Below, one piece after another: positions 18,452-27,436 of a stretch of 64,000 nucleotides of DNA. The stretch spans positions 9,857 through 73,856 of the forward strand of contig JBGSYQ010000371.1 in assembly GCA_041750795.1 (NCBI GenBank), read 5' to 3'. The notes under the pieces were generated by a model that did not search any database, had not been told where the DNA came from, and saw only the letters and a list, made by a program, of their open reading frames with translations. This DNA comes from JTS-RE94 sp041750795. Lineage in GTDB: Bacteria > Planctomycetota > Planctomycetia > Pirellulales > PALSA-1355. The translations under genes were made by a program, and so were the position numbers. Position 1 is the first letter of the stretch; every line of letters begins with the position of its first letter.

Positions 18452-18478
18452 CAGTCTGTTGAAGAATTCAACAGGCTG
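18452..18478. repeat. Solo copy of the terminal hairpin of the 5.2-kb repeat
   Basis: An inverted repeat of 12 bases per arm (18452-18463 with 18467-18478, 11 of 12 paired, 3-base loop GAA). Its sequence matches the last hairpin of the element at 5221-5372. It lies directly downstream of the DUF4139 gene stop codon and could serve as that gene's transcript end, though no T run follows on the minus strand. Confidence 0.6.
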
Positions 18479-20599
18479 CTAGCTGACGCTCAGGTTCAGC
18501 AGGTAGTCGTCCAGCGCTTTGCGCAGCTTGTTTTCTTCGAGCGTGAGCTCGTCGATCTGCTTGCGGCTTTTCTCCACCTGGTCTTCCTGCGTGCCGAACT
18601 TTTCGACGTACCGCTTGTAAAGGTCGGTGTTGCGATCCAACTGGCCCATGTTCTGGCGGATGCGGTTCTGCTCTTGCGTGATGGCGGCCACCTGTTGCTC
18701 CAGCCGGCTACGCTGTTGCACAAGTTGCTGGATGGCTTGCTTGCGCTTGACCACTTCCTGCAGGGCTTCCTTCACCTGCGGGCTGGTTTCCTTGCGGTTG
18801 GTGTAGTAGACGATCATGCCGTCGTCGATGTTCGACAAGGCCAGTTGCTGGCTGATGATCTGCTCTTCCTCGACGTTCAGTGTCACCGGCTTGCCCGGCT
18901 CGGCCTGGACGGCGAACCGATAGCGGTCGCGCGTCTTTTCGGCCGGCTCCTTGGGCGTGACCAGCTTCCAGTTGGCGTCGAAAGGCTGCTCGATCAGGAC
19001 GGTCTTGGCCTTGCTGTCGGAGTTCTTCACCGTATAGATCTGCTCGCGCGTAAGCTTGCGGGTGACTTGCATCGTGCCCTTGACGATCTTCACGCTCACC
19101 AGGCTTTCCGGGTGCCCCTTGCTCTCGGGCGCCACTTCGGTCTTCAGGTCGAGCGCATAGCTGATCAGCCGTTCGGCGCCAGGGGCCAGGTCTTCGACGA
19201 TCGCGTCGCCGGCATACGAACCGCCGTCGAACACGGTGATCGGGCCCTGCATCAAGTGCAGGTCGGTCGAATTGACCAGCCGCAGGCCGTTGAGCGGATG
19301 TTCGGCCTGCACGGCCGGGTTATAGATCGAAACTTTCTCGCCTTTGACCGTCTCGTTGACGATTGGCAGCATGGCCGACTTCTGCCGGGCCAGCGTGACC
19401 GGCGTGCCAATGGTGTACTGGAACAGTTCGCCCACTTCGCCGGCCTGAGCCGAGGGCTGGCTACGAATGTACGCGAAGCTATTCTGGGCAGCAGGTGAGT
19501 CTAAATCGACCGTGAAGGCGGGCATATCAGCAGGCGCACCTTCTGCCGCACGACTGCCACGATCGCCCTTTGCCATCGGACGAGCCGCGTCGCCTGGTAC
19601 GGCATTTTCCGATCTCGCCAGCAATTGCTCAGCTTCACTCAGATCTTGCCCATAGCGCTGCGCCCGCAGCGATGCAAACAGATTCAGCTTTTCTTCCGGC
19701 CGCTCGACGTACAGTGGCTCATAAAGATCCATGCGATAGGAAATCGGCCGGCCGCTGACCAGCGTTAGCGCCACGTCGTTCCAATCGCCTTCGGTGGTGT
19801 TTTCGACAATGGCCCAGCCTTGCAGGAACGGCGGCTCCTTGTCGTCGAGCACCAGGCGGTAGCTGGTTTTCCAGACGGGCGTCTCTTGGATGTAGCCCAC
19901 GCGCACCGGGCGTTTGCCGTTGCCCAGCAGGTTGAGCGTCACGGTTTTTTTGTCGGTGTTGTGGCCGCTGGCCAGTACGGCCAGCGCCTGGCGCAATTCC
20001 GCGTCGAGTTTTTCGCTGTCCAGCTTGATGCGGCTGATCGATTCCATGGGCACGCTGCGCAATCCGCCGTCGGTCAGCAGGTTAAGAAACTCGACCTCGA
20101 CCACCTCATGGTCCTTGCCCACTTCCTTGCGGCGTTTTTCCACTCCCAACAGAATGCCGTCGATGGCATTGGGCGCTTCGACGCTAATACGCTCGCCGCG
20201 CACCTGGTCGAGTATCTGCCCCAGCGTAGGGTTTTCGGTCAGGTCGATGGGGAAGGTTTGCAGCGTCTTGGTGATGGGATCCTTCGAGCCGTAGGTGACG
20301 GTGGAAATGGTGCCGCCGCCGCGGTCTTCCAGAATCATGCTCTTGAGCAGATCGTTGATGTCGTCGACGTTGAATTGCAGCTCGACCTGGGCGTCACCGT
20401 CGACATCGCCGCGATGCTCGAAATAGCCCACGCCGGAGTTGAACATAATGACGCGATCAAGCGGCAAGGCATCGTTGCCATTGGCGGCCGCCGGCGCGGC
20501 TTCTTGAGCGAATAGCGCCGCCGGTGCGGCCAACAACGTGACCACAGCCAGCGCAACCAGGCCGTGCGATGGTCGGCGCGAGAAATGGTTCGGCTTCAT
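18479..20599 (-). CDS. Exported DUF4139-domain protein with C-terminal coiled coil
   Basis: 706 residues. ATG at 20599 has GGAG upstream at good spacing; the signal peptide runs to about residue 32 (ALFAQEAAP). The central part (about 180-540) matches the DUF4139 pattern, with the recognisable WKTSYRLVL and GWAIVENTTEGDWNDVALTLVSGRP blocks. The last 100 residues are rich in Gln, Glu, Lys and Arg and form a predicted coiled coil (from about 600). DUF4139 proteins are surface or periplasmic proteins of unknown role. A linker rich in Ala, Gly and Pro lies around residues 335-390. Single gene; the stop codon abuts a repeat hairpin. Confidence 0.85.
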   Translation of the reverse strand: MKPNHFSRRPSHGLVALAVVTLLAAPAALFAQEAAPAAANGNDALPLDRVIMFNSGVGYFEHRGDVDGDAQVELQFNVDDINDLLKSMILEDRGGGTISTVTYGSKDPITKTLQTFPIDLTENPTLGQILDQVRGERISVEAPNAIDGILLGVEKRRKEVGKDHEVVEVEFLNLLTDGGLRSVPMESISRIKLDSEKLDAELRQALAVLASGHNTDKKTVTLNLLGNGKRPVRVGYIQETPVWKTSYRLVLDDKEPPFLQGWAIVENTTEGDWNDVALTLVSGRPISYRMDLYEPLYVERPEEKLNLFASLRAQRYGQDLSEAEQLLARSENAVPGDAARPMAKGDRGSRAAEGAPADMPAFTVDLDSPAAQNSFAYIRSQPSAQAGEVGELFQYTIGTPVTLARQKSAMLPIVNETVKGEKVSIYNPAVQAEHPLNGLRLVNSTDLHLMQGPITVFDGGSYAGDAIVEDLAPGAERLISYALDLKTEVAPESKGHPESLVSVKIVKGTMQVTRKLTREQIYTVKNSDSKAKTVLIEQPFDANWKLVTPKEPAEKTRDRYRFAVQAEPGKPVTLNVEEEQIISQQLALSNIDDGMIVYYTNRKETSPQVKEALQEVVKRKQAIQQLVQQRSRLEQQVAAITQEQNRIRQNMGQLDRNTDLYKRYVEKFGTQEDQVEKSRKQIDELTLEENKLRKALDDYLLNLSVS

Positions 20600-20808
20600 C
20601 GATCTACTCCATAAAGTGTTCCGAGCCACGGCGGGGAAATGGTAGTGGACGTCCCGTGGCGCCTCTTTCGGGTAATTCTAGCTTTTTGGACGCCCCAGGG
20701 GCATGAGAAGTTCCCTCGGGAAAATGCCCCGCGGGCGCCATTCAGGCCGGTCAGCCCATTGAAATCCAGGCTTCAGGCTGTCCGATCTGCATGCCAGACG
20801 TCCGACGG

Positions 20809-20842
20809 CCGTGTTGACACGCTAAAGCGCGTACTCCCACGG
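20809..20842. repeat. Cruciform-like hairpin downstream of the Nramp-like gene
   Basis: An outer 5-bp stem (20809-20813 with 20838-20842) encloses an imperfect 6-bp stem (20817-20822 with 20827-20832, one mismatch). It lies just past the stop of the Nramp-like gene on the minus strand and may end its transcript, though it lacks a T run. Nothing else is seen in 20600-20859. Confidence 0.35.
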
Positions 20843-20859
20843 CGTCATGGCAGCCGTTC

Positions 20860-22590
20860 TTACAGGTACCCGCGTACCGTCTCGATGGCCGTGATGGTGG
20901 CCAGCGAGAAGAAGAACACGCCGGACACCAGCAGGCCCGCACGGGCGAACCATCCGGGCCGCAGCGGCTTGGGCAACAGCGTCAGGTTGATGACCAGCGT
21001 GTGCAGGCAGCTAAAGCCCAGGGCAAAGTTCATGATCAGCGTGGCCATCTTCAGCAGTCCCAGCGGCTTGCCGACCGACAAGAGCACCAGCCCCACGGCC
21101 ATGTAGCACAACAGCACCGAGAAATAGACAACTCGAATGCGCTTCGGATCGAGTGCTCGCAGCCGGCGGCTGGACGTCCAAACGACGTCAACCCAGCGGC
21201 GAATGGCGCCGTCGGCCGAGGTGGTCATGCCGGGCCCCAGCACCAGAAAGCCGCACAGCAGCGTCATGTACCAGACGGCCGAGCCGAAGCTCGGCCCCCA
21301 GGCGTCGGAGACGGCCTGGCTCACGCCGTCGGCCGTCATGCCCGCGGCGTACCAGTCGCTGACTTCGGTGCCGCGCGGCAGGAACTGCACGGACAGCATG
21401 CTGGGCAGCGCCATGCCAAGAAAACACGCAGGCATCCAAATGACGAGTTGATCGCGAGCGACGTGGCGCACCCAGCGCCGCCAGCGGACCAGGGATTCCT
21501 TGGTCACTTTGAACACCATGCCGACGTGTGACAGGCCGATATCGTGGCCGCCGATCATGCTGGGGATCGCGCCCACGTGATGACCCATACCCCAACCCTG
21601 GTCGCGCGTGTAGTTGCTGATGGGCGTGTTCGACAGGCCGCCGGAACCGGCGATGGCCGTGAACGCGGCCAGCAGCGCAATCGTGCTGAAATCGATGTCC
21701 GGGAACGGGCGCCCGGTAAACAGGGCCACGAAGATGTTTTCGACTTCGACGACGGGCTTGCCGACAGCGGTGCCTTCGACGGTGAGCGGAAGCCCCTGGT
21801 CCACAACGCCCGATTGGCCGTCGTTGCTGCGGCCCTCGCCGCGATCGAGCACGCGGGCGCCGTTGGCGACTTCGACGCGTTGCACGGGCACGGTGCCGAA
21901 CTTGACAAAGCCGGTGAGGATCTCACGCCAGGTGTCGGCCGTGGAAAAGAAGATCGCCAGGAACATGAGGAATCCCAGCACGGTGACGATCTTAAAGGTC
22001 ATCAGTGCCTTGAGCGTGTTGTAGATCTTGCCGCCGATGATCATCGGCAGCATCGCCACCAGGAACACGCCGATGCCCAAGCCGCGCACCAGCGGTTCGT
22101 CGCCCACTCCCGAGGGAATTCGACCCAGATAGACCGCCGCCAAGGGCGTGGCCGCATTGGCCGCCAAATAGGGAAACAGGGCGCCAAAGTCGAGCAGCAA
22201 ATAGATGAACAGCCAGAAGCGCGGACCCGGCAGCGTGCGAAACTTGCCGGTGAAAATCGGCTCGCCCGTGTAGAGCGCGTAACGGCTGATTTCAATGTTG
22301 TAGAACACCTGGCCCAGGATGCTGACGGTGGCCAGCCACATCAAGGCGCCGCCGTACTGGGCCGTCACCGCAGGTCCGGCCAGCCACTCTCCGCCGCCGA
22401 TGGCCGAGCCGCCCACCAGCAGCCCTGGTCCGAGCATGGCGAACCAGTTTTTCCAGGTGAAGCGCGGCGCATCGACCAGCGCCCCGGCGTTCCACTGCGG
22501 CATCTGGTGCGAGCCGGGCCAGGGGGCCGTAAACGATTCGCTGGTATTCGCGTTGGCTGCGTGCTCGCGCGCAGGTGATGCTTCGGTCAT
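20860..22590 (-). CDS. Nramp-like membrane transporter with altered metal site
   Basis: 576 residues with about eleven hydrophobic segments, matching the LeuT-fold Nramp/MntH group, which imports divalent metals with protons. The start is set at ATG 22590 (MTEASPAREH), giving a cytoplasmic tail of about 50 residues. The first helix reads GPGLLVGGSAIGGGEW, where true Nramp proteins have the metal-binding DPGN motif, so the Asp and Asn ligands are missing. Residues 230-290 form an extended loop between helices that is longer than in MntH. The cargo may therefore not be a transition metal. The gene stands alone, with 341 bases upstream of its start. Confidence 0.75.
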   Translation of the reverse strand: MTEASPAREHAANANTSESFTAPWPGSHQMPQWNAGALVDAPRFTWKNWFAMLGPGLLVGGSAIGGGEWLAGPAVTAQYGGALMWLATVSILGQVFYNIEISRYALYTGEPIFTGKFRTLPGPRFWLFIYLLLDFGALFPYLAANAATPLAAVYLGRIPSGVGDEPLVRGLGIGVFLVAMLPMIIGGKIYNTLKALMTFKIVTVLGFLMFLAIFFSTADTWREILTGFVKFGTVPVQRVEVANGARVLDRGEGRSNDGQSGVVDQGLPLTVEGTAVGKPVVEVENIFVALFTGRPFPDIDFSTIALLAAFTAIAGSGGLSNTPISNYTRDQGWGMGHHVGAIPSMIGGHDIGLSHVGMVFKVTKESLVRWRRWVRHVARDQLVIWMPACFLGMALPSMLSVQFLPRGTEVSDWYAAGMTADGVSQAVSDAWGPSFGSAVWYMTLLCGFLVLGPGMTTSADGAIRRWVDVVWTSSRRLRALDPKRIRVVYFSVLLCYMAVGLVLLSVGKPLGLLKMATLIMNFALGFSCLHTLVINLTLLPKPLRPGWFARAGLLVSGVFFFSLATITAIETVRGYL

Positions 22591-22931
22591 GGCGGATGCC
22601 TCTTGCGGGTTTCCACTTCGTGCGGCATCCGTCGCCCCCAGGAGTCTCTCCGTCGTTGGGAGCAAGCCCCCGAGCGAATGGGAAATCGTTTGGGACAGTT
22701 CCCCGGCTCGCTCACGCCCCTGTCCCGGCGGAACTCACGCGCCCGCGCGGCCAGAAGCACCCGGCGCGATCGCATCCACGCGATGCGCCCCGCTTGGTGT
22801 CTACCTGCCAACCACGTGTATAACCGGCCGTTCAGCCGCCGTCTACCGCCAAAAAGGGCGGCGTTGCCGTAACCGCCTCGGTATAAATCAGCAACGGGTT
22901 CGCAGGCAGGCACCCGGCCGTTGGCCAACGA
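22591..22931. other. Non-coding gap upstream of the Nramp-like gene
   Basis: 341 bases between the stop of dcd and the start of the Nramp-like gene, both on the minus strand. It should hold the transporter promoter, but I see no clear -35/-10 pair, no strong hairpin and no credible small gene. Confidence 0.5.
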
Positions 22932-23510
22932 TTACCGGTGCGAGCGTTCCATGCCGAAGTTCAACTGGAGCTGCGGGTCCTTCTCGGCCTCGGGGTTCAA
23001 TTCCTTGAACAGCAGGCTGGGCTGGATGTCGCGGTTGTGTTGATACTTCTCACTGGCGTACTCGGTGATCGCGCCGGTGATCTCGTGATAGAAAATCTGG
23101 CAGATTGGCACGCCCGCATAGATGCGCACCGGCTGCACGGCGAACATCTCCAGCGTCCAGTATCCGCAAAATCCCACGTCGCCAAAGCCGGCGGTGACGT
23201 GTACGAACAGCCCCAGCCGCCCGACCGATGAGCGCCCTTCGATCATCGGCACCAGGTTGTGCGTCTCGGTGCGCTCGACCGTGCGACCCAGGTATAGTTG
23301 ATTAGGGCCCAGGATCAGTCCTTCGGGCGGAATGGTCAGGCGGCGCACGCGATTGGCCTTGGCCATGTCGAGCACCACTTCTTCATACACCATCAGCTCG
23401 TTGTGCAGCGTCAGGTTGTAGCTGTTGGGATTCAGATTCTCGTTGACGAACGGGTCGATGACGATGTTCGCTCCCAGGTGCTCGAGAATCTGGTGGCCGG
23501 AGAGGATCAT
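22932..23510 (-). CDS. dcd: dCTP deaminase
   Basis: 192 residues, the usual length. Converts dCTP to dUTP (and in bifunctional forms on to dUMP), feeding thymidylate synthesis. The start MILSGHQI matches the family's MILSD pattern. The active-site block IEGRSSVGRLGLFVH and the following VTAGFGDVGFCGYWTLEM are clear matches, including the SSxGRxG signature and the conserved Glu. The stop of nth lies 3 bases upstream of this start, so nth and dcd are translated from one message. Whether it is mono- or bifunctional cannot be decided by eye. Confidence 0.94.
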   Translation of the reverse strand: MILSGHQILEHLGANIVIDPFVNENLNPNSYNLTLHNELMVYEEVVLDMAKANRVRRLTIPPEGLILGPNQLYLGRTVERTETHNLVPMIEGRSSVGRLGLFVHVTAGFGDVGFCGYWTLEMFAVQPVRIYAGVPICQIFYHEITGAITEYASEKYQHNRDIQPSLLFKELNPEAEKDPQLQLNFGMERSHR

Positions 23511-23513
23511 GGG

Positions 23514-24209
23514 TCACCTGGCGGTTGAGGGTTTCGCGGCGCGCCGGCGTGCCGCCGTGCCGTCGAGAACGCCAAACTTCGGACACAGCGCGTCGAGCGG
23601 GCATTGGTCGCACTTTGGCTTGCGCGCCTGGCAAATCTGCCGGCCATGCGCAATCATGCGGTGGGAGAAGTCGATCCACTCGCGCTTGGGCAGCACGGCC
23701 ATCAAGTCGCGTTCGATCTTCACTGCGTCGGTTTGCCGGGTCAGGCCCAGCCGCTTGCTGAGCCGCGCCACGTGCGTATCGACCACCACGCCGGTGGGAA
23801 TGCCGTAAGCGGTGCCCAGCACCACGTTGGCCGTCTTGCGGCCCACGCCGGGCAGCTTGACCAGCGTGTCGAGGTCTTGCGGCACCTGGCCGTCGTGCTC
23901 CGCCACCAGCCGCTGGCAGCAGCCGGCAATGCTCTTGGCCTTGTTACGAAAGAAGCCGGTGCTTTGTATGGCCCGTTCCAGTTCGTCCCGCCTGGCCGTG
24001 GCGTAGGCCGCGGGACTCGAAAACCGCCGGAACAGATCCTGGGTGACGATGTTTACCCGTGTGTCGGTGCATTGGGCCGAGAGGATGGTGGCGATCAGCA
24101 GCTCGAAGGGCGAGCTGAAGTTGAGCGCGCAGTTCACGTCGGGATACGCCGCCTTGAGCCGCCTGACGATCCGTGCGGCATGGCGTTTTGCGTCGGCAGT
24201 CGCAACCAT
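23514..24209 (-). CDS. nth: Endonuclease III (DNA glycosylase / AP lyase)
   Basis: 231 residues. Removes oxidised pyrimidines and nicks the abasic site in base-excision repair. Seen: the helix-hairpin-helix LPGVGRKTANVV (119-130) with catalytic Lys125, the catalytic Asp in VVVDTHV (D144), and the 4Fe-4S cluster Cys193-x6-Cys200-x2-Cys203-x5-Cys209. The C-terminal 20 residues are a basic tail rich in Arg, Ala and Lys beyond the usual end of the family. It sits immediately upstream of dcd (3 bases), and the pair probably shares a promoter just above base 24,209. Confidence 0.96.
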   Translation of the reverse strand: MVATADAKRHAARIVRRLKAAYPDVNCALNFSSPFELLIATILSAQCTDTRVNIVTQDLFRRFSSPAAYATARRDELERAIQSTGFFRNKAKSIAGCCQRLVAEHDGQVPQDLDTLVKLPGVGRKTANVVLGTAYGIPTGVVVDTHVARLSKRLGLTRQTDAVKIERDLMAVLPKREWIDFSHRMIAHGRQICQARKPKCDQCPLDALCPKFGVLDGTAARRRAAKPSTAR

Positions 24210-24382
24210 GCGTGGCCTGGCGGTTGGAGACGAGACGAGAGCGCGCGAAACACTGGCCCGGCAAGACGCATCCGACCGCGCCGAGCGACCTGATTTTCTC
24301 GGATCGCGAGGGTGGGTGTCAAGTATCGGTGAAAGTGGGCGAATTCGCGCGGTTTCGCGCCGTAGTCATTGCGATCACAAGC

Positions 24383-25156
24383 TCATGCCAGCCGAAACAG
24401 CGCCCTTGCATTGGCCGTTGTCTGCTCGGCGAACTCTGCGGACGATTGCCCGCGAACTGCGGCCAGACAGTGGGCTGTGTGTACTACGTTGGCCGGCTCG
24501 TTGCGCTTGCCGCGCAGCGGATGGGGCGAGAGGTATGGGCTGTCGGTTTCCACCAGGATGCGGTCGGTCGGAATGCTGGCCGCCACGGTGCGCAGCGCGT
24601 CGGACGTCTTGAAGGTCACCATGCCGGCGAAGCTGATGTGCAGGCCCAGGGCGACGCATTCGGCGGCCGTCTCGGCAGTTCCGGTGAAGGAGTGCATGAT
24701 GCCGCGCAAGGGGCCGCGCTGGCGCGCCTCGCGGAGCATGGCCAGCACGTCGGCATCGCTTTCGCGCGTATGCACCACGAACGGCAGATCGCGCTGTTGC
24801 GCCAACCGCAGGTGCCGGTCAAAATAGTCCTGCTGCACCTCGAACGGGGCATAGTCCCAGTGGCGATCGAGCCCCGTTTCGCCGATGCCCACGACCTTGG
24901 GCCGATCGACCAGCGCCATCACGCGGTCCCAATCGCCGGCGGCGATTTGGGCCGTGTAGTTCGGCTGAATGCCAACGGCGGCATACACGCCTTGATGCGC
25001 AGCGGCCAACGCCGCCACGGCCTCGCTTGAGGGGCCCGTAACGCCGATGGCCACGATGGCTTCGACGCCGGCTGCATGCGCCCGCTCGATCACGGCCTCG
25101 CGATCGGCGTCGAACTCTTCCTGGTCGAGATGCGCGTGCGTGTCGATGAGTCGCAT
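24383..25156 (-). CDS. tatD: TatD-family metal-dependent deoxyribonuclease
   Basis: 257 residues. TatD proteins are TIM-barrel nucleases with two metal ions; roles in 3'-5' DNA trimming and quality control are reported for the family. Seen: DTHAHLD at the N-terminus (5-11), the GIGETGLD block, VVHTRES, GIMHSFTG and the final ETDSPYLSPHPLRGKRNEP, all in the usual order. Despite the name, no Tat export genes are nearby. It is on the same strand as nth, but 173 bases separate them. Confidence 0.94.
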   Translation of the reverse strand: MRLIDTHAHLDQEEFDADREAVIERAHAAGVEAIVAIGVTGPSSEAVAALAAAHQGVYAAVGIQPNYTAQIAAGDWDRVMALVDRPKVVGIGETGLDRHWDYAPFEVQQDYFDRHLRLAQQRDLPFVVHTRESDADVLAMLREARQRGPLRGIMHSFTGTAETAAECVALGLHISFAGMVTFKTSDALRTVAASIPTDRILVETDSPYLSPHPLRGKRNEPANVVHTAHCLAAVRGQSSAEFAEQTTANARALFRLA

Positions 25157-25230
25157 GGGATGCCGGCGCGCACTGGCGCGATGCCAGCGCCACCCGGTCG
25201 CTAGTGAAAAACTGCCGGCGCGGGAGCGCT

Positions 25231-25683
25231 TTACGGCACCATCCAGGTTACCTTGGACGCGCCCAACTCGTCGGCCAGTTCTTCGAGTGTTTCCAGTTGG
25301 GCGCGCAGCGTGCCCAACGTCTCTTCCGCCAACATGGCGGCCGGGCGATGGGCTTGCAACTGGTCAACGATGCGCTCCACCTTGGCGATGTCGCGCTGCT
25401 GATACTCGACCAGCTTGCGCAGCAGGTAGTCGAGCGCCAGATCGTGCATGTCGTAGTATTCGACCGGATAGTCGCCGACGGTCGTGGGGCCGATTTCGAG
25501 CACTTGCTCGGCGACGCGGTTGGCCAGCGCCTGCTGCTCGTCGACGATGCGCCGCAGGGCGGCCGCGGCCTTGTCATCGCCGTTGCGCGTCCAGGGCGCT
25601 GCGTAGCTCAAGTAGTTCGGCATCGAGCGCTCCAACACCGTCAGCAACTGATTGAGCGCATCGTGTATGGCGCGTCGGTCCAT
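25231..25683 (-). CDS. Small helical protein of unknown function
   Basis: 150 residues, probably all alpha: long amphipathic stretches with no Cys, no signal peptide and no membrane segment. The run EYYDMHDLALDYLLRKLVEYQQRDI (about 75-99), with spaced acidic and His residues, recalls a ferritin-like four-helix bundle, but the metal ligands cannot be assigned with confidence. I do not recognise a named family. It lies 31 bases beyond the nuoN stop on the same strand and may be the last gene of the complex I transcript. Confidence 0.6.
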   Translation of the reverse strand: MDRRAIHDALNQLLTVLERSMPNYLSYAAPWTRNGDDKAAAALRRIVDEQQALANRVAEQVLEIGPTTVGDYPVEYYDMHDLALDYLLRKLVEYQQRDIAKVERIVDQLQAHRPAAMLAEETLGTLRAQLETLEELADELGASKVTWMVP

Positions 25684-25714
25684 GCGTCGTCGGCGATCTG
25701 TGGAAGGAGCGAAG

Positions 25715-27427
25715 TTAGAAAAGTTGTGCGCTGGCGGCCAAAGTCCATTCGTTCAACTGGTTCCAGGCCAGCCCCAGCAGCACGACCGGCACCGTGATGG
25801 CCACAATGTACGTGCCCGGGATGAAGGTGATTTCGGCGGGGCGGACCTGCTCGGGTTCGGAGTCGATCGTCATGATCTTCACGACCCGCAGATAATAGTA
25901 CAGGCTGATGGCGGTGTTCAAGCCGGCAACCACGAGCACGGTCCACAGCTTGGCCTGCACCAGCGAATAGAAAATCAATAGCTTGCCCGCGAAACCGGCC
26001 AAGGGGGGCAGGCCGATCAGGCTGATCAGGATAATGGCGAAGCAAATGGTGGTGACCGGCGCACGGCGGATCAGTCCGGCATAATCGGCGATCTCTTCGC
26101 TGTGCAGTTCGTTGCGCAACAGCGCCACGATGGCGAACGCCCCGAGGTTCATGAACAAGTAGACGCCTGCATAGAAGGCCAGCGCCGCCAACGCTTCGCG
26201 CGCGGCCACCGGATCGTGTCCGGCCAGCACCATGGCCGCCGGCACGGGCATCATCATGTAGCCGGCCTGGGCGATCGTCGAATAAGCCAACAGCCGCTTG
26301 ATGTTCGTCTGGCCATAGGCCGCCAGGTTGCCGAACGTGCAAGTAATGATCGCGACGAAAGCCAGCAATCTCCAGATGAACTCGCGGGCCGGGGCGAGCG
26401 AAGCGATTCGATCGTCGCGAACCTTTGCGGCCTCCTCGGCTGCGGGCTGCACGGTGGTCTGACTGGCCAGCCTGATCGCGTTTGAGGCCGCGCTGATCTG
26501 TTCCGCCGGCGCGACGATGGCAACCGCTGGAGGTTCGACGACGGTTTGCGGAATGGTGCCAAAGCCGATCGCCACCCGGGCCAACAGCGCCAATGCGGCG
26601 GCCTTCGATGCGACGCTCAAGAATGCGTTCACTTCGGCCGAGGCCCCTTCGAACACGTCGGGACACCAGAAATGGAACGGCACGGCCGAGAGCTTGAAAG
26701 CGATGCCCACCATCAGCATCATTCCGCCCAGGGCGAGCACCATGTACGAATCGGCGCCGATTTGTTGCTCGCCGCCGGCCGACTGCAGCAGCTCGGCCAG
26801 GCGCACCGCCATCGTGGGAATGTGGAGGCTGCCCAGCAAGCCTGCCAGCAGACTGATGCCATAGAGCATGATGCCCGCGGTTCCCGCACCATAGACGGCG
26901 TACTTCAGCGCCGCTTCGCTGCTGGTGCGGCGGCCCTTGAGAATGCCCGCCAGCGCGAACGACGGCACGCTGGCCATCTCAACGCCCAGAAAAACCATCA
27001 GCATCTGGTTGGCCGACGCCATCAGGCACATGCCCAACGTGGCGCCCAGCACCAGGGGGTAAACGTCCGGCGCGGCATCGCGATCTGGAATGCCGGAGAT
27101 GCGCGTGAAGATGGTGAACAACACCAGGAAAAAGAACAACAGCGTGCGAAAGTAAACCGTGAACGAATCGTAGACCAGCAAGCCCGTGAAGAGCTCGGAG
27201 GATTGTGCGACTTCGTTCCAGGGTCCGGCCAGATAGAGCGCGGTGGCCGAGCCGGCCAGCGCCAGCCAGAACGCGTCGAGGCGCGCCGTCAAGCCCGGAA
27301 TGCGCGTCAGCAGGATCAACACGATCGTGACGCACAGCACCAGCTCGCCTTGAAACCCGGCGGTGCTGCGGATCGTATCGGCGATCAGCGCTTGAATCAG
27401 TTCGTAAAACGGATGTTCAGTGGGCAC
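25715..27427 (-). CDS. nuoN: NADH-quinone oxidoreductase subunit N
   Basis: 570 residues, an antiporter-like subunit of the complex I membrane arm that helps pump protons. It begins with GTG at 27427, 9 bases after the nuoM stop. About fourteen hydrophobic segments are present, with the lysine-bearing HFWCPDVFEGA block and the AYSTIAQAGYMMM block characteristic of this subunit. Odd: a polar insertion of roughly 65 residues (about 295-360), rich in Ala, Pro and Glu, lies between two helices after the HFWCPDVFEGA region, making the protein longer than typical NuoN. Last nuo gene of the cluster. Confidence 0.93.
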   Translation of the reverse strand: MPTEHPFYELIQALIADTIRSTAGFQGELVLCVTIVLILLTRIPGLTARLDAFWLALAGSATALYLAGPWNEVAQSSELFTGLLVYDSFTVYFRTLLFFFLVLFTIFTRISGIPDRDAAPDVYPLVLGATLGMCLMASANQMLMVFLGVEMASVPSFALAGILKGRRTSSEAALKYAVYGAGTAGIMLYGISLLAGLLGSLHIPTMAVRLAELLQSAGGEQQIGADSYMVLALGGMMLMVGIAFKLSAVPFHFWCPDVFEGASAEVNAFLSVASKAAALALLARVAIGFGTIPQTVVEPPAVAIVAPAEQISAASNAIRLASQTTVQPAAEEAAKVRDDRIASLAPAREFIWRLLAFVAIITCTFGNLAAYGQTNIKRLLAYSTIAQAGYMMMPVPAAMVLAGHDPVAAREALAALAFYAGVYLFMNLGAFAIVALLRNELHSEEIADYAGLIRRAPVTTICFAIILISLIGLPPLAGFAGKLLIFYSLVQAKLWTVLVVAGLNTAISLYYYLRVVKIMTIDSEPEQVRPAEITFIPGTYIVAITVPVVLLGLAWNQLNEWTLAASAQLF

Positions 27428-27436
27428 GTTGGATCG

